DNA from: JAYKJB01 sp035284745 [NCBI: Candidatus Sericytochromatia bacterium]
GTDB taxonomy: Bacteria; Cyanobacteriota; Sericytochromatia; S15B-MN24
Length of the DNA: 64,000 nucleotides
Assembly (NCBI GenBank): GCA_035284745.1
Contig: JAYKIL010000031.1
Location: forward strand, 62,001 to 126,000
Direction: 5' to 3'
Made by a program: the position numbers and the translations under genes. This document shows, piece after piece, positions 44,501 through 53,574 of the stretch (the first letter of the stretch is position 1; each line of letters opens with the position of its first letter). The notes under the pieces are model-generated. The model searched no databases. It was not told the origin of the DNA and saw nothing but the letters and a program-made list of their open reading frames with translations.

Positions 44501-45319
44501 ATGTTGAAGACCGAAGAAGTGGAAGCGAGAATGCTTGCCAAGATAGAGGCAGGCCAAAAAATTGAGTCAGTCGACGAGATGACTGACGACTACAAGACTC
44601 ATTTGACCAACCTGATGATGATGCAGGCCGATTCTGAGTTGGCCGGTTGCTACGGTTACCTGCCTTGGATACAAAAGGCCCCGACGATTGAAGAGAAGTT
44701 TGCCGTTTCGAACATTGTGCGGGATGAGATGCGTCATGCCTTGGCGATGTACAACTTGCTTGAACGGCTCGGTGTAAATATCGAGTCGCATATTGCAAAG
44801 CACGATTACACCAGCAGGCCGACGGATGCTGTCAGCAATATTGGGGATGCACGGTTGGGGGATGACAAACGGGTCAACATTTTTTACTACCCCATCGATA
44901 CTTGGTATGACTTCATTATGTTCAACTTTTGTATGGATCGAGGCGCCGGGCATCAATTGGAAGATGTGCGGCAATGTAGTTATGGCCCTTGGGCGCGAGA
45001 GATTGAAAAAATCTTCAAAGAAGAGATGGTCCATGTGGCCCACGGGAATTACTGGGTGAAGAAACTGGCCGAGAACCCGGAAACCAAGCCCGAACTTCAG
45101 GCCACGCTCGACAAATGGTACATCCGAACGATGAATATTTTTGGTCGACCGGGTTCCCGTAGGAACGCACTGTATCGCAAATACCGTTTGAAATTGAGAG
45201 ACAACGATGCCGTTCGCCAGGCTTTTCACGAGGAAGTGTCTGGTTTGTGCTCGCAATGGGGCTTGAGCCTTCCTCGATGGGATGCGCCTTGGGCTGATGC
45301 GAAGCCTAAAAAAGCGTGA
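44501..45319 (+). CDS. PaaA/PaaC-family diiron protein, ring-epoxidase-like
   Basis: A 272-residue ferritin-like protein of the phenylacetyl-CoA epoxidase PaaA/PaaC family (Pfam Phenol_MetA_deg-type name uncertain). Two ExxH motifs fit a dinuclear iron site: DEMRH (Glu76/His79) and EEMVH (Glu175/His178), with a candidate Glu46 before the first. The ATG at 44501 was chosen as the first methionine after a GAGGAG region. No PaaB, PaaC partner, PaaD or PaaE is adjacent. It overlaps the start of the next gene by 4 bases. Confidence 0.85.
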   Translation: MLKTEEVEARMLAKIEAGQKIESVDEMTDDYKTHLTNLMMMQADSELAGCYGYLPWIQKAPTIEEKFAVSNIVRDEMRHALAMYNLLERLGVNIESHIAKHDYTSRPTDAVSNIGDARLGDDKRVNIFYYPIDTWYDFIMFNFCMDRGAGHQLEDVRQCSYGPWAREIEKIFKEEMVHVAHGNYWVKKLAENPETKPELQATLDKWYIRTMNIFGRPGSRRNALYRKYRLKLRDNDAVRQAFHEEVSGLCSQWGLSLPRWDAPWADAKPKKA

Positions 45320-46986
45320 ACAGTATTCCTGCGGACTCCATCTTTACCGGGCATGATCGCGTTGTGAGTCAGCCGTCCTTGGGCGTTCTGGGGGCCGGTA
45401 CCATGGGGACGGGGATTGCCCAACTCCTTTTGGCATCAGGCTTGCAGGTGACGGTCTATGACCCGCACGGAGACGCACTGTCGCGAGCGACACGGGCCAT
45501 CGAACAGGGCCTTGGGCGGTTAATGCAAAAAGGAACATTGACCGCCGAATTCTGTTCATCTGCTTTAAAGAACCTCACGTGCACGTCGACTTTGTCGAAT
45601 ATTTCAAAGCTGGACGGGGTGATTGAGGCGGCACCGGAGGACTTTGCCCTCAAGGTTCAACTGTTGTCGCAGGTTGCGGATGTGCTTTCGCCAGAGGCCT
45701 TCTTGGCAACGAACACCAGTTCACTCTCTGTGTCGGCCTTGGCTGCGGCCTTGCCCGACCCCTCTCGACTGTTGGGTATTCATTTTTTTAATCCGGTCCA
45801 TGCGATGTCGTTGGTTGAATTGGTGAGGGGTGACGCCACCGCGGATGATGTGTTTGAACGCGCGTGGGACTTGGTGGAACAAATTGGCAAGGCACCCATC
45901 GCATGTCGGGATACCCCGGGATTTATCGTGAACAGAGTGGCCCGGGGCTACTATGGTGAGGCACTGCGCTTGGTTGGAGACCATGGGGCGGAACCGGAAG
46001 ATGTTGACCGGGCCTTGGTTCTCGGTCTGGGGTTCCCGCTGGGCCCTTGTGCATTGATGGATCTGATTGGCATGGATGTGAACCTTTCTGTGTCGAGGCA
46101 AGTGTGGCAAGCCTTTTTTTACGAAGCGCGTTTCGCCCCTCATCCGTTGCAACAGCGTTTAGTGGACACCGGGCGCCTGGGGCGAAAAACCGGGCACGGT
46201 TTTTATCGTTATCCCCGGGCTGAGATCACGACACCTTCGGAGCCGTCGCTGCCAGTTCGTCCGTTGCGCGTGATGTTTGCAGGTCAGAGCGCGGCTTTAG
46301 ATGCGTGGGCCCGCCCTCTGGTGGCGGCGGGGCACCACGTGGAATTGTTTGGTGATCACTTGGAATCAATCGCACCCGGTGACTGGGATGGCGCATTTGA
46401 AATTGGGGAGGCACTCCCGGAGGTACGGGCGGCGAGAAGGGCTCGTTTGGCCTCGTGTCTGCCTGGGAATGCTTGGATCGCCAGTGATGACCTGTCTGTC
46501 ACGTCCACTGAAATTGAGGTGGCGACAGGGCGTGTTGCCTGGCGATTTTGTGCTTGGCCAGGGGGCCAATCTGACGTGCGTAAGGGAATCGAGGTGGCGT
46601 TCGCTCCGCATTGTCCCGAAATGCGTCAAGAACAAGTGAGGGCGCTCTGGCAGTCTACGGGTCGGGAAATGTTGTGCGGGCCAGATTTGCCGGGCCTCAT
46701 TGGGCCGAGAACTTTGGTGATGCTCATCAACGAGGCTGCTTTTGCGGTTGAGTCTGGAGTGGCAACTCCTGAGGCGATCGACCGGGCGATGTGTTTAGGA
46801 ACTGGTTACCCCTGCGGTCCCTTGGAGTGGGCTGATCGGGTGGGTCCGGATCGTGTTGTCGCACTGTTACGTACGCTGAGGGAACTGTTTGGCGAACGTT
46901 ATCGACCTGCGCCTTGGTTGGTGCGGCGCGCCACTGCTGGCTGGCCTTTGAGCGACTCTCCGGCCAGTTCTCAGCGCTGGCGCTGA
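45316..46986 (+). CDS. 3-hydroxyacyl-CoA dehydrogenase, PaaH-like with extra C-terminal domain
   Basis: A 556-residue NAD-dependent dehydrogenase. The GTG start overlaps the stop of the diiron gene (GTGA). The Rossmann motif LGVLGAGTMGTGIAQ, catalytic His in GIHFFNPVHAM and Asn in NTSSLS are intact. After the first dehydrogenase unit a second 3HCDH C-domain follows (PRTLVMLINEAAFAVESGVATPEAIDRAM). This two-domain architecture is PaaH-like. It closes the operon and ends 2 bases before the convergent antiporter stop. Confidence 0.92.
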   Translation: MNSIPADSIFTGHDRVVSQPSLGVLGAGTMGTGIAQLLLASGLQVTVYDPHGDALSRATRAIEQGLGRLMQKGTLTAEFCSSALKNLTCTSTLSNISKLDGVIEAAPEDFALKVQLLSQVADVLSPEAFLATNTSSLSVSALAAALPDPSRLLGIHFFNPVHAMSLVELVRGDATADDVFERAWDLVEQIGKAPIACRDTPGFIVNRVARGYYGEALRLVGDHGAEPEDVDRALVLGLGFPLGPCALMDLIGMDVNLSVSRQVWQAFFYEARFAPHPLQQRLVDTGRLGRKTGHGFYRYPRAEITTPSEPSLPVRPLRVMFAGQSAALDAWARPLVAAGHHVELFGDHLESIAPGDWDGAFEIGEALPEVRAARRARLASCLPGNAWIASDDLSVTSTEIEVATGRVAWRFCAWPGGQSDVRKGIEVAFAPHCPEMRQEQVRALWQSTGREMLCGPDLPGLIGPRTLVMLINEAAFAVESGVATPEAIDRAMCLGTGYPCGPLEWADRVGPDRVVALLRTLRELFGERYRPAPWLVRRATAGWPLSDSPASSQRWR

Positions 46987-46987
46987 A

Positions 46988-48859
46988 TCATACTTTCGCT
47001 TCGAGAAGGGCGCGGGCTTGGGTCAGTGCCTCTGGGGCTCCCATCAGAGTCAGGCGATCGCCCAGTCGAAGAACGGAAGAGCCCGTGGGTACACTGATGG
47101 TGTTTTGGTGTTTTAAAAGTACCACGAGACAGCCTTCGGGAAGTTTGATTTCTCGCAACGCCCGTTCTGCGAAGGCAGGGTTACCTAACTGCACTTCGAG
47201 ACTGCCATTGCCCCGTTGATCAGAGGCCAGTCCCAAAATGAGGGGGACGGCATTGGGTCTCGAAACCAGGCCGGCCAGTGTCGCGGCCTGTGCTTCGACC
47301 ATGAGGAGGGTTTCTATTCCGCTCTCTGCAAAGGCCGTTTCATTTTTGGATTCGTTGACCCGCGCGATGAGACGCGGCGTGGGACGGATCCCTCTGGCAC
47401 TTTGGCAAATCATCAAGTTTGCCTTGTCGCTGGGAGAGCAAGCCACCAGGGTTTGGCACCACTCGATTCCTGCTTGGCGCAAAATCTCAGGCGAGGTGGC
47501 GTCTCCCAGAAGGGCGTGAACGCCCAGAGACTGTGTCAGGTGGATGTTATCCGGTTCACTGTCCAGGAGGGTGACATGCTCACCTTCCCCGTGTAACTGG
47601 TGAGCCATTTTTCGCGCGACGTCGTCGCCACCGACAATTAGAATCTTTTTCGGCATGATGTTCAGCCGGTTGGCCACCCAACCCGCCATTCCTCCTTCAA
47701 TCGTCACTGTCAGGACCACCGTCAACAGGACCAATGGGCCTATGACACCACCCCCCCGGATGTTCCAGGCCTCGAGCTCTAGCGTTAGCAGTGAGGCCAA
47801 TGACGCGGCGACGATTCCCCGAGGCCCCATCCAAGCAATGAAGGCACGTTCTCTTTTTCGGAGTTGCGTTCCCAGGGTGCTCACATAAACGGCCAAAGGG
47901 CGAATGACGGCCATCAGTAGAACCACGACCAGCAAGCCTTGGGGGCCCAACGCGCTGAAGTCTGCGAGGTTGACGCCGGCTGCGAGCAACACAAAAACAA
48001 GGCTCAACGCGATGGTGACCAGGTCGCCCTTGAATTGCTTGACGGTTTCTTTGTGTGGCAGTTTCAACGTACCGGCGACGAGTCCCGCGACGGCCACCGC
48101 CGCGATGCCCGATTCGTGTGCAATTGCTTGTGCGCTCGAGTATGTGACCAACGCGGTCGCGAGCGTGCTGGTGCGCACCAGTTCGCCCGGCGCCTGTGGC
48201 GCCAACATCAAGGCTCCGCGTAGCCCAAACGCACCGACAAAGCCGATCGACGCACCGACGACGAGGTGCGATAGCAGTTGACCGAGGCCCCCCGCAAAAC
48301 CCTCTGACGAGCCGGTGATATAACTGAATACCGCTGCCGTCAGCAGGACGCCCACCGCGTCTACCAAGACACTTTCGGCCTCCAAGACGGTGCGAACATT
48401 GTGCGGAAGAGGCACGCGCTTGACGATCGGGACTACCACCGTGGGGCCCGTTACACAGACAATGGCCCCGTAAAGAAGTGCAATTTTCCAAGGAATATCG
48501 AGTAAAAAGTGGGCTGCTGCACCGGCCAAGGACCACGTAATGGCGGCACCGAAGGTGATGAGCATCAGAACACTGCGAGATGCCGTCCTGAGCTGTCGAA
48601 TGTCGATCGAGAGGGCCCCTTCAAACACGATGATGGCGACGCCAATGGCTACGATGGCCCGCATCCCGACCCCGAAGCTTCCCGGATCCACGATACCCAA
48701 ACCCGCCTGCCCGAATGCCAACCCGCCCCCTAAGAGAAACAGGATGGCAGGAAGGCCGAGGCGGGCCGATAAAAATTGCGAAGCGGCTCCCCACATCAGA
48801 ATGAGACTGACAGTGAGAACCATCGCGAGGGCGGGATAATGTGGGAAAAATTCGTCCAA
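46988..48859 (-). CDS. Monovalent cation:proton antiporter with TrkA domains
   Basis: A 623-residue CPA1/NhaP-type antiporter. About 12 membrane segments fill residues 10-400, including VFEGALSIDIRQL and a transport core near VLVDAVGVLLTAAVFS. After them comes a TrkA-N Rossmann domain (KILIVGGDDVARKMAHQLHGEG) and a TrkA-C domain at the C-terminus (LPEGCLVVLLKHQN), which usually bind NAD(H) or nucleotides and gate activity. Ion specificity (Na or K) is not visible. Confidence 0.9.
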   Translation of the reverse strand: MDEFFPHYPALAMVLTVSLILMWGAASQFLSARLGLPAILFLLGGGLAFGQAGLGIVDPGSFGVGMRAIVAIGVAIIVFEGALSIDIRQLRTASRSVLMLITFGAAITWSLAGAAAHFLLDIPWKIALLYGAIVCVTGPTVVVPIVKRVPLPHNVRTVLEAESVLVDAVGVLLTAAVFSYITGSSEGFAGGLGQLLSHLVVGASIGFVGAFGLRGALMLAPQAPGELVRTSTLATALVTYSSAQAIAHESGIAAVAVAGLVAGTLKLPHKETVKQFKGDLVTIALSLVFVLLAAGVNLADFSALGPQGLLVVVLLMAVIRPLAVYVSTLGTQLRKRERAFIAWMGPRGIVAASLASLLTLELEAWNIRGGGVIGPLVLLTVVLTVTIEGGMAGWVANRLNIMPKKILIVGGDDVARKMAHQLHGEGEHVTLLDSEPDNIHLTQSLGVHALLGDATSPEILRQAGIEWCQTLVACSPSDKANLMICQSARGIRPTPRLIARVNESKNETAFAESGIETLLMVEAQAATLAGLVSRPNAVPLILGLASDQRGNGSLEVQLGNPAFAERALREIKLPEGCLVVLLKHQNTISVPTGSSVLRLGDRLTLMGAPEALTQARALLEAKV

Positions 48860-48885
48860 ACGAATGGCTCCTCTGAATGAGAGGT

Positions 48886-50154
48886 CTACGCTTGCCGGGG
48901 GTGTTCCACGTTGGTGTCAGTCATCACGTTTTCCACGGAATTTTGTGATTTTAATGCAATCAGCACCATGGTTGCCATGATGGCCGCAGCAAACACATAA
49001 CTGGGCCTGGCCCCAAAACTGCTAAAGGCAAGTCCACCCCACAGTGGGCCGAGAACGCGTCCAAGACTCGCGAGTGATTGCGCCGTGCCGAGTGTCTCTC
49101 CTTGGGTCGAGCGAGTGGCCGTGAGCGAAATCAGCGCAGTCAGGGAGGGATTCGTGATGCCACTGCCGGCGCAGAGGGGCACCAAGGCCACCAGAAGCCA
49201 CGGCAGGGAGGGGGCAAAGGGCATAGAACTGAGCCCTATTGCGAGTAAAATTCCTCCAGCCACCACCAACCGCGTTTCGCCAAATCGGCGAGCCAAGCGG
49301 CCCACCAGTCCCCCTTGCATGATGACGACGAGCACGCCGATGTATGCGAAGGTATATCCGTTCTCGACTTCTGTGAAGCCGAAGGCATCACGCGTCAGGA
49401 GGGGGAAGGTGGCCTCCATGGTGGCGAAGGCGAAGATACTTAGAAAGTACATCACCATCAAGGGTCCCATCCCAGGGATTTGCGCCGAGGCAAGCAGCCG
49501 CGCCACGCTGAAACCTCGCGCGACCACCTCCCCCCGCCTTTCGACGGGGAGCGATTCGGGGAGTTTGAAAAAAGCGAATCCTGCATTGGCAAGCGCAAGA
49601 CCGCCCGCAACAAAGGCGGGAACTCCTTGACCGTAGGGTGCCAGTATTCCGCCCAATGCGGGCCCAAACACAAACCCCAGGCCAAAGGCTGCGCCGATGA
49701 TACCCATCCCCTTGGCTCGGTTTTCAGGAGTGGTTGAGTCAGCGATGTAAGCCTGGGCGACGCCGATGGTCGCGGTTGCAATTCCTGCAAGGAGACGCGC
49801 GGCGAAAAGCGCCAACAGGGCCGTTGTCACACCCAGGGTCGTCTCTGGCAGTGAACTTCCAATCTGTGACCACCAATTGGGATCCACGACAAGGCCCAGA
49901 CAAACGGACGTAAGCGCTGACCCGAGGAGGGAGACAATCAAAACGGGCCGTCGACCCCGTTGATCTGAGATTCTGCCCCAAAAGGGGCTCGCGACCATCT
50001 GAGCCAATGAATAGACTGCCATCAACGCGCCCACCGCGAAGGCGTCAGCGCCGAAGCGGACCGCATAGTAGGGAAGTTGTGGCAGAATCAAGCCAAATCC
50101 CAAGAGGTCGAGAAAGACGGTGATGAATAAAATCACCAAAGGAGCACGTGCCAT
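48886..50154 (-). CDS. MFS efflux transporter, TetA-like
   Basis: A 422-residue 12-helix major facilitator. It starts with FLDLLGFGLILPQLPYYA and has the loop motif GRISDQRGRRP between helices 2 and 3. The helix-5 motif RLLAGIATATIGVAQAYIAD fits drug:proton antiporters of the TetA/DHA1 group. Substrate unknown. It lies 26 bases before the antiporter, so the two may be cotranscribed. Confidence 0.88.
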   Translation of the reverse strand: MARAPLVILFITVFLDLLGFGLILPQLPYYAVRFGADAFAVGALMAVYSLAQMVASPFWGRISDQRGRRPVLIVSLLGSALTSVCLGLVVDPNWWSQIGSSLPETTLGVTTALLALFAARLLAGIATATIGVAQAYIADSTTPENRAKGMGIIGAAFGLGFVFGPALGGILAPYGQGVPAFVAGGLALANAGFAFFKLPESLPVERRGEVVARGFSVARLLASAQIPGMGPLMVMYFLSIFAFATMEATFPLLTRDAFGFTEVENGYTFAYIGVLVVIMQGGLVGRLARRFGETRLVVAGGILLAIGLSSMPFAPSLPWLLVALVPLCAGSGITNPSLTALISLTATRSTQGETLGTAQSLASLGRVLGPLWGGLAFSSFGARPSYVFAAAIMATMVLIALKSQNSVENVMTDTNVEHPRQA

Positions 50155-50194
50155 GAAACTTTCACGCTCATTATCGTAGGCTGAACAGAGTGCA

Positions 50195-50222
50195 AGAAAA
50201 AGCCGCCCCGGTTCAGGGCGGC
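50195..50222 (-). terminator. Rho-independent terminator
   Basis: On the minus strand a GC-rich stem (GCCGCCC/GGGCGGC, with one extra loop-side G) around a short loop is followed by TTTTTC. It lies 22 bases after the stop of the 134-residue gene and separates it from the MFS gene. Confidence 0.85.
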
Positions 50223-50244
50223 GTCAATCCCACCGGAGGTCCTT

Positions 50245-50649
50245 TTAAACGCGGGGTGCGCGAATCCCAAACTTGTCTCGGGAGTGGCGCGCCTCGTCCG
50301 CTTCACGTTCTTGATGTTGCTTGATGAGCTCCTCAACCCTGAATTGGATAAAGTGCGTCACGTCGTTCACCTTCAGGGCGTCCGCGGTTTCGTCTAATTT
50401 TTCCTGGCGGATATAGAGCGACCGGAAATATTGCTCGACCAATGCCAAGCGCACGGTCCACGGGTCGTGCCCCTCCTTGCGCATTTTTTCGCGATGAACG
50501 GCATAGGTGCCCCGACTTGATGTCCAGAGGTTTTCCATCAGGTCCATCAAATCTTGAGGACTGACCTCTTCGAGGGGGTCTCCGTATTTGCCTATATATT
50601 GCTCCCGAACTTCAGGAACTTGGAATTTTGCTAGTTCTCGCCGGTTCAC
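50245..50649 (-). CDS. Conserved-looking hypothetical protein
   Basis: A 134-residue soluble, charged and helical protein (EQYIGKYGDPLEEVSPQDLMDLM, then VTHFIQFRVEELIKQHQ). No catalytic or membrane motif is visible. The gene has its own downstream terminator. I do not recognise the family. Confidence 0.7.
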   Translation of the reverse strand: MNRRELAKFQVPEVREQYIGKYGDPLEEVSPQDLMDLMENLWTSSRGTYAVHREKMRKEGHDPWTVRLALVEQYFRSLYIRQEKLDETADALKVNDVTHFIQFRVEELIKQHQEREADEARHSRDKFGIRAPRV

Positions 50650-50804
50650 GGGTCAACCTCCAACTGTGGCCCTTTTAAGAACCTCCCAGAGGGCACCGGA
50701 CCACACGCTACGATCCTACCACCGATTGCTGTGAACGACAAACTCCGCAGTTGTGACACCGCGGGGTCTCGACGGCCGGAATTTTGGGGGCCGGGGCAGT
50801 CGTT

Positions 50805-50957
50805 TCACTCGGCTTCTTGGGATAGATAAACCTTCGCGTCCAAGGCCGCCACCAAGGCCAGTCCGTGTAACTCGTTACCTTGGCTGTCTTGACACACGAT
50901 AGGCGGATGCACAGGAATACTTGCCTGGACTGAGGCCATCGAATGGGGTTTAGACAC
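50805..50957 (-). CDS. Small ORF with possible frameshifted continuation
   Basis: A 50-residue GTG-started frame (MSKPHSMAS..., ending KVYLSQEAE) with GAGGA 9 bases upstream, lying 2 bases after the EF-hand gene's stop. A second frame continues past its stop and ends at 50708 with TTAPAPKIPAVETP and a CHNCGVC zinc-knuckle-like motif. The two pieces could be one short gene joined by a frameshift. Existence of a protein is uncertain. Confidence 0.3.
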   Translation of the reverse strand: MSKPHSMASVQASIPVHPPIVCQDSQGNELHGLALVAALDAKVYLSQEAE

Positions 50958-50959
50958 GC

Positions 50960-51673
50960 TTAGAAATCCTCGTCGTCCGGGGTGGGTTCTGATGGCTCCG
51001 TTGGTTCCTGTGGTTCAGATGGTGGCGAAGGAGGAGTCCCGTAATTCGGATTGATTCCCTTGATGAAGGCGCTCATGCAGTAATCCTCGAATTCGGCTTG
51101 GGATAGCATTTCATCTCCTGTTTTATCCGCCGCCTCGAACAATGTATCGTCGAGTTCGTTAAGAACAACGCGCAATCGGAGCCCATCCATGCGCAAATTG
51201 ATGCCAACTTTTTGCAGCGCTTTGTCACTGAGTTCGAGGGGCTTCAGGTGTCGGTCACGGTCCGAATCGAGTCGCTGGAATGCGCGCCACAGGACATCGC
51301 GTGTTTGTCGCATAAACGCGTTTTTGTCTTGCCGTATAAAACCAAAAACGGAACCACTGGTTGCGAAGTTCATGAATTCCGTCTTCGTCAGCTTACCATT
51401 CCGGTTCTTGTCGGCCCGTGTAAAGTCTCTAAGATCCATCGCGGAACCTGCCTCGTATTCGTCGACTTGGTTGTCTGCATTGGCATCAAGGCGCGAGAAG
51501 GCTGCGAGGTGAAGGTGCTTGAAGCCATTTTTCAGCGTTTTCGTGGCGGCTGCTTGGGCGCCTGACGCGGCCTGTCTGGTTGGGAAGGTTGCACGATAGG
51601 GTTGTACGCCGCAGCCTCCGAGGACCGCCCCCAAAACACATAGAGTCATTAATTGAGTCCGCAACATGGGCAT
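50960..51673 (-). CDS. EF-hand lipoprotein
   Basis: A 237-residue lipoprotein with signal peptide and lipobox LGGC. At least four EF-hand loops follow: DANADNQVDEYE, DKNRNGKLTKTE, DSDRDRHLKPLE and DKTGDEMLSQAE, all with Asp/Asn at the calcium positions. The C-terminal tail is Pro/Glu/Ser-rich and acidic. It probably binds Ca2+ outside the cytoplasm. The ATG two codons on has the better ribosome spacing. Confidence 0.85.
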   Translation of the reverse strand: MPMLRTQLMTLCVLGAVLGGCGVQPYRATFPTRQAASGAQAAATKTLKNGFKHLHLAAFSRLDANADNQVDEYEAGSAMDLRDFTRADKNRNGKLTKTEFMNFATSGSVFGFIRQDKNAFMRQTRDVLWRAFQRLDSDRDRHLKPLELSDKALQKVGINLRMDGLRLRVVLNELDDTLFEAADKTGDEMLSQAEFEDYCMSAFIKGINPNYGTPPSPPSEPQEPTEPSEPTPDDEDF

Positions 51674-51942
51674 CTTTCTCCTCCGAAAACGTGGCGCACC
51701 GGCGGCAGGTAGAACCTTGGCGCAGGGGTCTTATCCATTTTGTCGGGGAGGGTGTCGTAAACTTAGTAAATTTAAGATTAAATTAGGTTTAAAAATTGTG
51801 CGGAATTGACGCTGAGGGCGAGATTTTGGGCCGCCAAAGGGGAGTCACTTCGCTCTTTTGCTCTGCGTGCATCCGGTAGGTTCGGGATGCACACCCTTCG
51901 GGTAGAACCAATATGAACTGTTCTCCCGGAGGGTCGTTTCGC

Positions 51943-53562
51943 GTGATTCAACAAGCGGGGCAAGGCAACCAAATCGAGGAAATTCGCAGTTTGGTGCGCC
52001 AACTAGACAACAAGTTGAATCGCTTGGGGGATTGGTCTCCGGAAGCGGGTGAGCCCGGCGCGTCTCCGTGGGAACGAATGAGCCAAATCACCGACTTTGC
52101 AGCCGCCGTGGGAGGCGCCAGCGAGTTTGATCAGGTCCTTGATCGCTCTTTGGTTCATTTGGTCAAGCTTTTTCAGGCAGACCGGGCCTATCTCACCTTG
52201 CGGGATTCGGAGAAGTCCTTCGCAGAGCGCCTCCGCTCGAAGCAAAAGAATGATGGCAACGCCTGGATTTACGAAAAAATTGCGCGTTGGGTGGTCGACA
52301 AAGTATTTTCCAGCGAAGAAATGATCTTTGTGGACGATATGGCGACGCAACCGGAGTTGGCTGAAGAGGCCGCTGCCTATGATGTCACGCTTGCGTCCCT
52401 CATCGCCGTTCCGTTCATCGACGAGGGCAAGCTACTGGGTGTCGTTTACGTGGACCGCTCTTCCGGGCAGCCCTTTTCACATCGCGATGTTGAACTTCTG
52501 CGCTCCCTTGGGCAAGTCATGAGTCGCGCCGGCATCAATGCGCGAAATTTTGCGGAACAGGCTGCGAGGCGACAAAACCTGGAGCTGTTAAATAAGCTAT
52601 ACCAGGCAATTTCAAGGACACTCGAGCTGGATCAACTGTTGGACCAGGTCGCCAGTATTACGTTGGAGGTGACGCAAGCCGAACGGGCGTTCATTTTGCT
52701 GATGAACAACGGGCAGTTGCGGTTCGCCGCAGGGCGCGATCGCGGAGGCCCGCTGAACGCCCAGGCGAGCCGTGAATTGTCACGCTCAGTCTGCCAAAAA
52801 GTGCTGAAAACTCAGCAAGGGGTCTATGTGTTCGACACCTCCTCGGATGAGGAATTCTCAAGTAAACTCTCGGTGGTGAGCTTGAAGCTTAATTCGGTGG
52901 TGGCGGTCCCCTTGAAAGGGCAGCAGGGTTTGTCTGGCATTCTCTACATTGATGCAAAGTCCCAAGCGATGCAGTCGCTCGAAAAAGAAATGGCTATTTT
53001 GAGCAATATTGCCAATGTGGCGAGTCTCGCCATTGACAATGCCCGTCTGTATCGGCAGGCCACCACGGATGGCCTCACGGGTTTGTATGTGCGCTCGTTT
53101 TTTATGGTTCGTATGGAGGAAGAAGCCAATCGTTCCGCTCGCTACGGGCGCGTTTTCTCGCTGTTGGTATTGGACATTGATCATTTCAAGAAGTTTAACG
53201 ACACCTATGGTCATCAGACGGGGGATGAGGTGATCAAGCTGGTCGCTCACATCATTAAGCGGGCGATTCGGGTGGGCCTTGATATTCCAGGGCGGTATGG
53301 CGGCGAGGAACTGGTTCTTCTGTTACCTGAAACCAATGCAGAAGGTGCAATGGTTGTCGCGGAACGCTTGAGGCAGAATATTGAAAGCACACAGCTTCCT
53401 GGACCGAATGGCGATGCGCTGAAAGTGACCGTCTCGATTGGGGTGGGGGTTTTTCCCATTCACGGCGGCACGGCCACGCAGCTGTTTGAGAGGGCAGACC
53501 AAGCCCTGTACCAGAGCAAGCAGCATGGCAGGAACCGCTGCACCTTGGCTGGCGGTTCCTAG
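51943..53562 (+). CDS. Diguanylate cyclase with two GAF domains
   Basis: A 539-residue cytoplasmic sensor. The GTG at 51943 follows GGAGGG by about 10 bases; ATG 51913 (ten codons earlier) lacks a ribosome site. GAF1 lies at about 70-190 and GAF2 at about 215-360 (LDQLLDQVASITLEVTQAERAFILL), joined by a helix. The GGDEF domain has DHFKKFNDTYGHQTGDEV and a GGEEL signature, consistent with c-di-GMP synthesis. The inhibitory RxxD site, normally before GGEEF, reads VGLD and looks absent. Its input ligand is unknown. Confidence 0.93.
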   Translation: MIQQAGQGNQIEEIRSLVRQLDNKLNRLGDWSPEAGEPGASPWERMSQITDFAAAVGGASEFDQVLDRSLVHLVKLFQADRAYLTLRDSEKSFAERLRSKQKNDGNAWIYEKIARWVVDKVFSSEEMIFVDDMATQPELAEEAAAYDVTLASLIAVPFIDEGKLLGVVYVDRSSGQPFSHRDVELLRSLGQVMSRAGINARNFAEQAARRQNLELLNKLYQAISRTLELDQLLDQVASITLEVTQAERAFILLMNNGQLRFAAGRDRGGPLNAQASRELSRSVCQKVLKTQQGVYVFDTSSDEEFSSKLSVVSLKLNSVVAVPLKGQQGLSGILYIDAKSQAMQSLEKEMAILSNIANVASLAIDNARLYRQATTDGLTGLYVRSFFMVRMEEEANRSARYGRVFSLLVLDIDHFKKFNDTYGHQTGDEVIKLVAHIIKRAIRVGLDIPGRYGGEELVLLLPETNAEGAMVVAERLRQNIESTQLPGPNGDALKVTVSIGVGVFPIHGGTATQLFERADQALYQSKQHGRNRCTLAGGS

Positions 53563-53574
53563 CACAGCGGGCCG

